Shown here: one piece after another, positions 1 to 5,403 of the stretch | How the letters are laid out: every line of letters begins with the position of its first letter | How positions within the stretch are numbered: the stretch's first letter is position 1 | Source of the DNA: DASXTS01 sp036505275 | GTDB lineage: Bacteria; Actinomycetota; Actinomycetes; Mycobacteriales; Pseudonocardiaceae | Length of the DNA stretch: 5,689 bases | NCBI GenBank assembly: GCA_036505275.1 | Contig: DASXTS010000538.1 | Span: 1 to 5,689, forward strand | Direction: 5' to 3' | The notes under the pieces: generated by a model | The model's input: the letters and a program-made list of their open reading frames with translations, nothing else | The model's database searches: none | What the model was told of the DNA's origin: nothing | Translations under genes and position numbers: made by a program

Positions 1-152
1 ACCACCTGCTGCCCAGCGTCCGAGGCGACCTGCTCTTCAAGCTCGGCCGGCTGGACGAGGCCCGCGCCGAGTTCGAGCACGCCGCCTCGCTGACCCGCAA
101 CGCCCGCGAGCGAACCCTGCTGCTGGAGCGCGCAGCCGCCTGCGGCTCGTGA
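1..152 (+). CDS. ECF-family RNA polymerase sigma factor, C-terminal fragment (5' end outside window)
   Basis: The reading frame enters from the left edge (first full codon at base 3) and ends at TGA 150-152, giving the last 50 residues. They begin HLLPSVRGDLLFKLGRLDEA and continue through EFEHAASLTRNARER to LLLERAAACGS. This helical, TPR-like stretch with a 'LGR.DEAR.EFE.A..LT.N..ER.LL..RA' pattern is typical of the C-terminal extension (DUF6596-like) of ECF42-type sigma factors. These sigma factors carry the extension after the usual sigma-2 and sigma-4 regions and often sit beside a small DGPF/YCII-domain protein. The sigma domains and any partner would lie to the left, outside the window. 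The family call rests on recalled pattern similarity of a short tail. The stop codon lies inside the left arm of the terminator-like hairpin at 148-189. Confidence 0.72.
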   Translation, partial: HLLPSVRGDLLFKLGRLDEARAEFEHAASLTRNARERTLLLERAAACGS

Positions 153-189
153 GTGGCAAATGGTGTGGGTACACCATGTGCCACTCACG
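148..189. terminator. Bidirectional hairpin terminator containing both convergent stop codons
   Basis: Bases 148-166 pair with 171-189: 18 Watson-Crick pairs, one A-G mismatch (159/178) and a GGGT loop at 167-170. The sigma-factor TGA (150-152) lies in the left arm. The MFS stop (TCA on plus, 185-187) lies in the right arm and pairs with it exactly. No T-tract follows on either strand, which fits the 'I-shaped' U-less terminators common in actinomycetes. Its symmetry suits termination of both convergent transcripts. Efficiency cannot be judged from sequence. Confidence 0.82.
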
Positions 190-1633
190 AGGCGCGGAGC
201 GCCATGGCGGGTTCGGGCCGCGGGTCCGGCTCGACGGGCACCGCACGTGCCGGCCGGCGGGTGCGCAGCGCGTACAGGCTGACCGGCACGCCGACGGCAA
301 CCACGGCGGCCGCGATGACCAGCGCGAACTGGTACGCGGTGAGGAACGCCGGCAGCGGCGCGGCGCCGCTGGCCAGCTCGGCCGCCTGCCTGGCGCTGAG
401 GATGGCGCCGAGCACGGTGACGCCGAGCAGCCCGAACACCTCCCGGCTGACGTTCAGCACGCCGGACGCCACGCCCTCCCGCTCGGCGGGCAACAGGCCG
501 AGGATGGTCGCGGTGAGCGGCACCAGCAGGCCGGCGCCTGCACCGTAGGCGAGGAACCACGGCATCAGGTCGCCGAGGTTTCCGCCCAGGCCAACGGAGG
601 ACACGCCGAGCACCGCGAGAGCCATCAGGCCGAGGCCGGCCGAGACCGCGCGGTGGGTGCCGACCCGCGCCGCCACCGGCCCGGACGCCGCCGCGACCAC
701 GGCCATCACCAGCGCCATCGGCACGAACGCCGCGCCGGCCCTGGTCGGCGAGAAACCCAGCACGTTCTGCAGGTAGAGCGCGGTGAAGAAGTAGATGCCG
801 AACACCCCGAACGCCCACAGCCCCATCGCGGCCACGCCGCCGCTGAACAGCCGCGAGCGGAACAGCGAGATGTCAATCATGGGATCGGCCGACCGGGCCT
901 CGACGACCACGAACGCCACCGCGGCCGCCACGGCCAGCAGGAACGAGCCCGTGATCAGCGCCGAGGTCCAGCCGTGCCGCTCGCCCTCGATCAGCGCGAA
1001 GGTCAGCGCGAGCAGGCTCACCGATGAGGTGGCAAGGCCCGCCACGTCGAGCCGCCTGGTCACCAGGTCGCGCTGCCGGCCGATGGCCGCGGCCGCCAGC
1101 GCGAAGGTGACCACGCCGATCGGCACGTTGATCAGGTAGATCCACCCCCAGTGCCACCGCTGGCTGATGAAGCCGCCGGTCACCGGCCCCAGTGCGAGCG
1201 CCATCGCGCCGACCGCGCTCCAGATGCCGACCGCCAGGCCGCGCTCGCGGGCGTTCGGAAAGGTCGCCGGCAGGATGGCCAGCGCGGTCGGCGTCAACAG
1301 CGCGGCGCCGACGCCCTGCAGCGCCCGGCTGGCGATCAGCACCTCCGCGCTGCCGGCCAGCCCCGCCAGCAGCGAGGCCGCCGTGAACACCGCGAGCCCC
1401 GCGAGGAACACCCGGCGCCGGCCGTACACGTCCGCGAGGCGGCCGCCGACCAGCATCATCCCGGCGAACACCAGGATGTAGCCGCTGACGATCCACTCCA
1501 GGCCGGCCAGGCTCAACCCGAGCGCGCGTTGGATGGTCGGCAGCGCGACATTGACGACATTGTTGTCCAGGTACGTCATGAACGTGGCGAGCGAGACCGC
1601 CGCCAGCGCCCACCACTTCCTCGTCCGGTCCAT
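185..1633 (-). CDS. MFS transporter, DHA2 (EmrB/QacA-like) 14-TM drug exporter
   Basis: The 482-residue integral membrane protein is a probable proton-driven antiporter exporting a drug or other small toxic molecule. Family marks are visible in order: motif D1 LDNNVVNVALPTIQ at about 22-35, motif A GRLADVYGRRRVF at about 64-76 between TM2 and TM3, an 'RALQGVGAALLTPTALA' TM4 stretch at about 103-119, and motif C (antiporter) LGPVTGGF at about 148-155. Length and hydrophobic profile fit the 14-helix DHA2 class. The tail after about 458 is a short Arg/Pro-rich cytoplasmic end. ATG at 1633 was chosen because MDRTRKWWALAAVSLATF is a normal N-terminus and GGGGA lies about 6 bases upstream. The frame stays open farther upstream, but only antisense to the repressor gene. 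Divergence from a TetR-type repressor across a shared operator region implies ligand-induced expression. The substrate cannot be deduced. The stop codon lies in the hairpin shared with the sigma-factor gene. Confidence 0.93.
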   Translation of the reverse strand: MDRTRKWWALAAVSLATFMTYLDNNVVNVALPTIQRALGLSLAGLEWIVSGYILVFAGMMLVGGRLADVYGRRRVFLAGLAVFTAASLLAGLAGSAEVLIASRALQGVGAALLTPTALAILPATFPNARERGLAVGIWSAVGAMALALGPVTGGFISQRWHWGWIYLINVPIGVVTFALAAAAIGRQRDLVTRRLDVAGLATSSVSLLALTFALIEGERHGWTSALITGSFLLAVAAAVAFVVVEARSADPMIDISLFRSRLFSGGVAAMGLWAFGVFGIYFFTALYLQNVLGFSPTRAGAAFVPMALVMAVVAAASGPVAARVGTHRAVSAGLGLMALAVLGVSSVGLGGNLGDLMPWFLAYGAGAGLLVPLTATILGLLPAEREGVASGVLNVSREVFGLLGVTVLGAILSARQAAELASGAAPLPAFLTAYQFALVIAAAVVAVGVPVSLYALRTRRPARAVPVEPDPRPEPAMALRAS

Positions 1634-1649
1634 CAGTGTCCCCAGCCTT

Positions 1650-1679
1650 CCTATACGCTGTACTTGTACTTTGTATAGG
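1650..1679. promoter_or_regulatory. Operator dyad 1, probable TetR-type repressor site
   Basis: This is a 30-bp symmetric site: CCTATAC (1650-1656), GCT, GTAC (1660-1663), TT, GTAC (1666-1669), TTT, GTATAGG (1673-1679). All paired elements are symmetric about the point between 1664 and 1665. The outer CCTATAC/GTATAGG arms resemble the CTATC/GATAG half-sites of classical tetO. The site covers the predicted -10 and start of the MFS transcript and the -35 of the repressor gene. Assignment to the adjacent repressor is inferred from position and symmetry. Confidence 0.72.
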
Positions 1680-1698
1680 AGACATGTACGTCGTACAA
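1670..1698 (-). promoter_or_regulatory. Candidate promoter of the MFS exporter gene
   Basis: On the minus strand, TTGTAC (1698-1693), a 17-bp spacer and TACAAA (1675-1670) are spaced as -35 and -10 boxes. TATACA (1677-1672) is an alternative -10 with a 15-bp spacer. A perfect TTGACA also exists on this strand at 1705-1700, but it is 22 bp from TATACA, which is too far for a standard promoter. The leader would be about 30 bases and carry the GGGGA ribosome binding site. Both boxes overlap the dyads. Confidence 0.45.
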
Positions 1699-1699
1699 T
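1671..1699 (+). promoter_or_regulatory. Candidate promoter of the TetR-type regulator gene
   Basis: TTGTAT (1671-1676), a 17-bp spacer and TACAAT (1694-1699, five of six consensus bases) form a plausible sigma-70/HrdB-type promoter. Six bases (1700-1705) separate the -10 box from the GTG at 1706. Transcription would therefore start at or next to the first codon, giving a leaderless mRNA. Both boxes lie in or against the dyads, which implies autorepression. Confidence 0.55.
1685..1697. promoter_or_regulatory. Operator dyad 2, probable second repressor site
   Basis: TGTAC (1685-1689), GTC, GTACA (1693-1697) form a perfect 5-bp inverted repeat with a 3-bp spacer. It reuses the GTAC core found in dyad 1, with centres about 26-27 bp apart, or about 2.5 helical turns. 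It overlaps the -10 of the repressor gene and the candidate -35 of the MFS gene. Two operators between divergent regulator and exporter genes is the tetO1/tetO2 arrangement. Confidence 0.62.
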
Positions 1700-1705
1700 T
1701 GTCAA

Positions 1706-2389
1706 GTGGTGGTAGCGGAGAGGTCGCGGCTGACCCGCCAGACCGTCGTCGAGCATGCGCTTGCCCTTGCCGACGCCGAGGGCCTGGACGCGGTCACTAT
1801 CCGGCGGCTCGCGGAGCGCCTCGGGGTCACCCCGATGGCGCTGTACTGGCACGTCAAGAACAAGGACGAGTTGCTCAGCGCGATGGCCGACGCGCTGCTC
1901 ACGGAGGTGACCCCGGAGCGCGAGCCGGGCCAGCCCTGGCACGTGCAGCTGCGCGCCATGGTCACCGCGCTGCTGCGCGTCATGCGGGTCCACCCGTGCG
2001 CGCCGGCGTTGCTGGCCACCGCGGACAAGGCCCAGGCCGCGAGCTTCACCAGGGCCACCGACACCGCGCTCGACCTGCTCGGCAAGGCCGGCTTCACACC
2101 GCAGGAGGGGTACCTGATCGCCTCGCAGGTGCTGCACGACATGATCGGGCTTGTCGATCGGCAGCCCATCTGCGCACCGGGGCCTGATGACCGGCAGGCG
2201 GCCGAGCTCCGCCGGCAGCATCGGCTCGCCATGCTGGCGTTGCCGATCGCCGAGTACCCGCGGCTCGTCGAGTACGCCGGCTGTTCGGACATGGACCCGG
2301 AGGCGTACTTCGAGTTCGGCGTTGACCTGCTGATGGCCGGCCTCGAGGCGATGGCCGCCCGCCGCCCGGCGGCCAGCACGCCGTCTTGA
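1706..2389 (+). CDS. TetR-family transcriptional regulator with TetR-class C-terminal domain
   Basis: The 227-residue protein is a probable dimeric, ligand-released repressor of the divergent MFS gene and of itself. The N-terminal DNA-binding domain spans about 8-58. Its helix-turn-helix at about 30-52 contains TIRRLAERLGVTPMALYWHV, and the ALYWHVKNKDELL stretch matches the TLYWHVKNKRALL segment of classical tetracycline repressors. The C-terminal part (about 78-215) ends YFEFGVDLLMAGLEAMAA, similar to the FGLELIICGLE end of TetR, so TetR_C_1 (PF02909) is the likely ligand and dimer domain. The start is GTG at 1706, or the adjacent GTG at 1709. No Shine-Dalgarno precedes either, and a -10-like box lies six bases upstream of the first, which suggests leaderless translation. 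The stop overlaps the TTG start of the following kinase gene. The ligand is unknown; tetracycline itself is not implied. Confidence 0.93.
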   Translation: MVVAERSRLTRQTVVEHALALADAEGLDAVTIRRLAERLGVTPMALYWHVKNKDELLSAMADALLTEVTPEREPGQPWHVQLRAMVTALLRVMRVHPCAPALLATADKAQAASFTRATDTALDLLGKAGFTPQEGYLIASQVLHDMIGLVDRQPICAPGPDDRQAAELRRQHRLAMLALPIAEYPRLVEYAGCSDMDPEAYFEFGVDLLMAGLEAMAARRPAASTPS

Positions 2390-3270
2390 CGGCGGCCAAC
2401 CGACCGGTGGTGGTGGTCGGTGACGTGTGCGTCGACGTGATCACGCGGGCCACCGGACCGCTGCACCCCGGCAGCGACACCGACGCCGTGATCCGTTGGG
2501 CCGGCGGGGGTGGCGGCGGCAACATCGCCGCCTGGCTCGCCTCGCTCGGCGTGCCAGTCACCCTGGTGGCGCGGGTGGGCGACGACGCCTTGGGGCGCCA
2601 GCAGACCGCCGAGCTGACCCGGTGCGGTGTGCGCTGCGCGTTCACCGCCGACCCGGCCGCGGCCACCGGCACGATCGTGGTGCTCGTCGGCGCCGACGGC
2701 GAGCGAACGATGCTCGCTGACCGCGGCGCCAACCTACGGCTGCGCACCGCCGACCTGCCGTCCGCATTGCCGCCGGGCGGCCATCTACACCTCTCCGGCT
2801 ACACGCTCCTGCACGACGGCCCCCGCGCCGCCGGCCTTGCCGCCCTGCGCCGCGCCCGCACGGCGGGCCTGACCACCTCCGTCGACCCGGCCTCGGCCGC
2901 GCCGCTGTCCACCGCCGGCGCCGACCGGTTCCTCCGCTGGACCCGCGGCGCCGACCTGCTGCTACCCAATCTCCCCGAGGCCCGGCTGCTGTCCGGCCAA
3001 GCCGACCCGCGGGCCGCGGCCCACGCGCTGGCACGGCACTACACCGCGGTCGCCGTCACCCTCGGCCCCGACGGCGCGCTGTGGGCCAGCGCAGACACCG
3101 TCGTCCAGGTCCCGGCCGAGCGGACGCACGCCGTGGACACCACCGGAGCCGGCGACGCCTTCGCCGCCGGCCTGCTCGCGGGCTGGTTAACGGGCGCCGA
3201 CGGCCCCACCGCCGTCCGCCGCGGCGTCGCGCTTGCCGCCACCGCCGTCACCCGCATGGGCGCCCGCTGA
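2386..3270 (+). CDS. PfkB-family carbohydrate/nucleoside kinase
   Basis: The 294-residue protein is a probable cytoplasmic ATP-dependent kinase phosphorylating the hydroxymethyl group of a sugar or nucleoside. Visible family features are the N-terminal strand VVVVGDVCVDVI (8-19), the Gly-rich substrate region GGGGGGNIAAWLASLG (40-55) followed by VARVGDDALG (61-70), and PfkB signature 2 DTTGAGDAFAAGLL (251-264) with presumed catalytic base Asp257 and the GAGD anion hole. PNLPEAR (194-200) occupies the usual 'N..E' position for Mg/ATP contacts. Length is normal for the family. The TTG start at 2386 overlaps the upstream TGA in TTGA, suggesting coupled translation. GTG at 2407 is an alternative that would leave almost no N-terminus. 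The substrate is open. From memory, similar actinomycete kinases often neighbour pseudouridine-5'-phosphate glycosidase, but no such gene follows here, so pseudouridine kinase is only a possibility. Confidence 0.9.
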   Translation: MTAANRPVVVVGDVCVDVITRATGPLHPGSDTDAVIRWAGGGGGGNIAAWLASLGVPVTLVARVGDDALGRQQTAELTRCGVRCAFTADPAAATGTIVVLVGADGERTMLADRGANLRLRTADLPSALPPGGHLHLSGYTLLHDGPRAAGLAALRRARTAGLTTSVDPASAAPLSTAGADRFLRWTRGADLLLPNLPEARLLSGQADPRAAAHALARHYTAVAVTLGPDGALWASADTVVQVPAERTHAVDTTGAGDAFAAGLLAGWLTGADGPTAVRRGVALAATAVTRMGAR

Positions 3271-3514
3271 GACATCCAGGGCGCCGGCCAGCAGGCTCGC
3301 AGGCCGTTCACATCGCGACGGTCCGTGCCGACCGGGGAGGTGTGCCGACCGATCTCGCCGACGCAATTGCGGCAGCCGGACAAACAGACTAGCCGAACTC
3401 AACGCCAGCGATCGGGGCTGGAACAGTCGCCCCTGACCACCGGACACAGGTCGTCGGGCCCACGAACATCACTGGGCGTACCTGCGCAGCTGCCGATGGC
3501 TGGCGGTATCGGGC
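3271..3514. other. Gene-free spacer between convergent kinase and globin genes
   Basis: No convincing gene was seen here. Local composition is less regular than in the flanking genes. A plus-strand frame ending at TAG 3390-3392 reads VHIATVRADRGGVPTDLADAIAAAGQ. It looks mildly protein-like but has no start of its own outside the kinase gene, so it may be chance or a decayed remnant. Only weak hairpins are visible, such as GGGGC 3414-3418 with GCCCC 3429-3433 (10-base loop) and CCGAT 3493-3497 with ATCGG 3508-3512. No strong terminator could be assigned to either convergent gene. Confidence 0.5.
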
Positions 3515-3964
3515 TCAGCGCTGCAATCCGTCCCACGACCATCTCGGAATGCTCAAGCCCTCGGCCACGTCGGCAGCAGACTCCGGGTGGCGCGACATCG
3601 TGGTCGTGGTGGCCCAGGCGAAGTAGTCGTGTAACAGCCGCCGGAGAGGCTCGGCCGCGCCCAGCCCCGCATCTTCCAGAGCCAGGTCGAAACAGGCGAT
3701 CGCCCGACGGTCCATCTCCTCGTGGAGGCCGTTGCCGCTGTGGATCCGCACGACTGACGTCTCGTCTCCATAAGTATCGGAGTACGTGGTCGGCCCCCCG
3801 AGGGCCTCTGCCCAGTACGCCGCGAGTCGCTCGCAGTGCTGAGGGTGGAATCCATGGCTGAACGCGTGGCTGACCACCTCGTCGGCCATCACCCGGGAGT
3901 GCCACGCCTTGGCCAGGCGGAGCAGGCCCTCGCTGCCGCCCGCGGCCTCATAGACGCTCTGCAT
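3515..3964 (-). CDS. Group II truncated hemoglobin-like protein (bacterial globin)
   Basis: The 149-residue soluble heme protein is probably involved in O2, NO or redox chemistry. The start MQSVYEAAGGSEGLLRLAKA is the usual opening of this actinomycete globin subgroup. The truncated-globin landmark GGPTTYSD lies at 56-63, the probable proximal heme ligand is His75 in VVRIHSGNG, and the end IPRWSWDGLQ is characteristic. Aligned by hand to typical group II globins, position B10 (usually Tyr) is His22 and G8 (usually Trp) is Ala88, an uncommon distal pocket. ATG 3964 was chosen by protein fit. The only SD-like bases, GGGA, lie just one base upstream, so initiation may be weak or leaderless. Longer starts at 4075 or an internal GTG would translate the 17-bp repeats and look wrong. 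The gene lies 149 bp downstream of the esterase gene on the same strand, with the tandem repeats in between. Confidence 0.85.
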   Translation of the reverse strand: MQSVYEAAGGSEGLLRLAKAWHSRVMADEVVSHAFSHGFHPQHCERLAAYWAEALGGPTTYSDTYGDETSVVRIHSGNGLHEEMDRRAIACFDLALEDAGLGAAEPLRRLLHDYFAWATTTTMSRHPESAADVAEGLSIPRWSWDGLQR

Positions 3965-4037
3965 GTCCCAAGGGTGCCAAAGCGCGGATCTGTGCCGCCG
4001 GGCAGTGGGCCGCCAACTCCCCGGAGTCTCGTTCCAT

Positions 4038-4088
4038 CCATTCGTCACGTCGGCCCATTCGTCACGTCGGCCCATTCGTCACGTCGGC
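4038..4088. repeat. Three perfect tandem copies of a 17-bp unit
   Basis: The unit CCATTCGTCACGTCGGC occurs at 4038-4054, 4055-4071 and 4072-4088 with no mismatch and no spacer. The period of 17 is not a multiple of three, so the array does not encode a peptide repeat. It lies in the 149-bp gap between the esterase stop and the globin start, 74-124 bp upstream of the globin ATG on the transcribed strand. It could be a minisatellite produced by slippage or a set of binding sites for an unknown regulator. Confidence 0.93.
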
Positions 4089-4113
4089 GTGGTCGGGCTG
4101 GTGGCATTGAGGC

Positions 4114-5313
4114 CTAGTCGAGGCCGCGCCGGGGGTGCTCGGTGAAGAAGCGGAGCATCTCGGTGGTCGCGTCCGGTCCATTTGGGTCGGTGTAGCTGCC
4201 GTGGACGGTGCCGCCGGACCAGGCGTGCCCCGCGCCGTGGATGATCCACTGCTCGGCCAGGGTGTCGCCGTCAGATGTTCGGTGGATGGCACGGGTGCTG
4301 GGGTGGCGGCCGGGGGTGTGCTGCCAGGTGGCCTCGGCGCTGGTCGGCCGGTGGTTGGTGGCTTGCCGGACCAGGTAGTCGGCGTTGATCGGATGGACGA
4401 TCGCGTCGTCGTCGCCGTGGAAGATGATCAGTGGGATGCTGCCGTTGGGTGCCGGGTGGCCGCCGCCGGCCTGCATGGCCGCGAATGCCGAGGGCAGGTC
4501 GTGGGCGGCGCCGTAGGCCAGGCCGGAGTGGATGCCGGCGGCGGCGTAGAGGTCGGGGTGGGTGGTGGCCATGATCGCAGCCATCGCGGCACCTGCGGAG
4601 AAGCCGACGATGTAGACGCGGTCGGTGTCGACGGCGTAGCGGGCGATGATCTCGCGGGTTATCCCGGCGATCAACGATGGTTCGCCGCCGTCGGGGCTCT
4701 GGTCGGTGGGCTGGAACCAGTTCCAGTAGCCCATTGGATTGGCGGCGCGGTCCTGTTGCGGGTAGGCGATAAGGATGGTTTCGCGCTCGGCCAGAATGTT
4801 CATGCCGGTGCCGTCGGCGAAGTCTGCGGCGTCCTGGGTGCCGCCATGCAGCATCACCACGAGCGGGACGTGCAGGCCGGTATAGCCGGTCGGGACGTAC
4901 AGGTTGTACGCACGGGTGCCGGCGTCGTTGGTGTGCCAACGATCCAGGAACTGTCCCGGTGGCTGCTCGGCTGCGGTGCGCTGCGGCCCGACGGGCCAGG
5001 GAAGCCGGTTGGGCAGGTCCGGCGAGAGCAGCCCAGTCAGCTCGGGCGACGCGTCTGGCAACGCGGTTGACAGCGCCGTTTTCAGCCGCGCCAGCAGCCC
5101 GCGGTGGCCGGGCGGGGCCGACGTGACCCCGGCGATGTCGTCCGGGTAGCTCTGGCCGGCCGGTGCACCGTGATCGGTGGCCGGAACGCCGCAGTCGGTG
5201 CTGGCCGGTGTCCCCGCCAGGGTCTGTTGAATGAGGGCGACGGCCTCGGTCAGGCGTCCCTGGCGGGTGAGTCGGGTCGCCTCGGTCATCGCAGCGTGGT
5301 TGTACGCGGGCAT
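4114..5313 (-). CDS. PHB depolymerase-family esterase (alpha/beta hydrolase), apparently cytoplasmic
   Basis: The 399-residue serine hydrolase is related to polyhydroxybutyrate depolymerases and feruloyl/acetylxylan-type esterases. The catalytic domain starts near 120 (FLDRWHTNDAGTRAYNLYVP). The oxyanion-region LHGG is at 155-158, the nucleophile Ser239 in GFSAG, the probable acid Asp303 in HGDDDAIVHP and the probable His363 in GAGHAWSGG, so the triad looks complete. Residues 1-120 form an extension whose first part, MTEATRLTRQGRLTEAVALIQQTLAG, looks like a helical pair; the rest is Pro/Ala-rich linker. There is no signal peptide or lipobox, so the protein is predicted to be intracellular, and the substrate may be stored polyester or another ester. 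ATG 5313 is supported by AGAGGA about seven bases upstream (5326-5321 on the minus strand). The ATG at codon 9 is a weaker alternative. A 5-bp hairpin GGCCT/AGGCC (4111-4125) straddles the TAG stop but is too small to call a terminator. Confidence 0.88.
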   Translation of the reverse strand: MPAYNHAAMTEATRLTRQGRLTEAVALIQQTLAGTPASTDCGVPATDHGAPAGQSYPDDIAGVTSAPPGHRGLLARLKTALSTALPDASPELTGLLSPDLPNRLPWPVGPQRTAAEQPPGQFLDRWHTNDAGTRAYNLYVPTGYTGLHVPLVVMLHGGTQDAADFADGTGMNILAERETILIAYPQQDRAANPMGYWNWFQPTDQSPDGGEPSLIAGITREIIARYAVDTDRVYIVGFSAGAAMAAIMATTHPDLYAAAGIHSGLAYGAAHDLPSAFAAMQAGGGHPAPNGSIPLIIFHGDDDAIVHPINADYLVRQATNHRPTSAEATWQHTPGRHPSTRAIHRTSDGDTLAEQWIIHGAGHAWSGGTVHGSYTDPNGPDATTEMLRFFTEHPRRGLD

Positions 5314-5338
5314 GGCGCAGTCCTCTCGGCGGGTGGGG

Positions 5339-5361
5339 CAGCGGCCCGTTCCTGGCCGCTG
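5339..5361. terminator. Hairpin in the gap upstream of the esterase gene, possible terminator
   Basis: CAGCGGCC (5339-5346) and GGCCGCTG (5354-5361) pair perfectly over 8 bp around a 7-base loop. The hairpin lies in the 90-bp gap between the stop of the right-edge gene (5404) and the esterase start (5313), both leftward. It has no T-tract. A second imperfect pairing, GCGGTACCG (5367-5375) with CGGTGCCGC (5390-5398), lies beside it. It may end the upstream transcript or shape the esterase leader; its proximity to the ribosome binding site at 5321-5326 allows either. Confidence 0.42.
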
Positions 5362-5403
5362 GCGGGGCGGTACCGCAGCCTTACCGCAACGGTGCCGCTG
5401 GGG

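Noticed and set aside
149..1027. Long plus-strand open frame (292 codons) opposite the MFS gene
   Set aside because: It is antisense to a clearly conserved transporter; its product is rich in R/H/Q/E with no domain pattern, as expected for a GC-rich shadow frame.
1700..1705. Perfect TTGACA on the minus strand as the MFS -35 box
   Set aside because: The nearest usable -10 (TATACA 1677-1672) is 22 bp away, outside the normal 16-19 bp spacing; the TTGTAC/TACAAA pair fits better.
1634..2221. N-terminal extension of the MFS frame to 2221
   Set aside because: The extra sequence lies opposite the TetR-type gene, and the MFS has a normal N-terminus with a good ribosome binding site at 1633.
3325..3351. 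GTGCCGACCG repeated at 3325-3334 and 3342-3351, also 17 bp apart
   Set aside because: It has only 10 identical bases of GC-rich sequence and no relation to the 17-bp unit at 4038-4088; the same spacing is likely coincidence.
3325..3861. Plus-strand open frame across the globin gene
   Set aside because: It is Pro/Arg/Ser-rich with no recognisable fold, and antisense to a conserved globin.
3965..4075. Longer globin protein starting at ATG 4075
   Set aside because: The added residues would encode the frame-breaking tandem repeat and Arg/Trp-rich sequence; the family start is at MQSVYEAAGG.
4038..4088. Tandem repeat as a CRISPR array or replication iterons
   Set aside because: There are no spacers between units, the unit is only 17 bp, and no cas or replication-initiator gene is present.
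4135..5070. Plus-strand open frame (311 codons) opposite the esterase
   Set aside because: It is Gly/Val-rich, without motifs, and fully antisense to an esterase with intact catalytic residues.
5117..5127. GCCGACGTGAC, matching 11 bases of the minus-strand form of the 17-bp repeat
   Set aside because: It is a single partial match inside the esterase coding sequence in GC-rich DNA, explained by chance.
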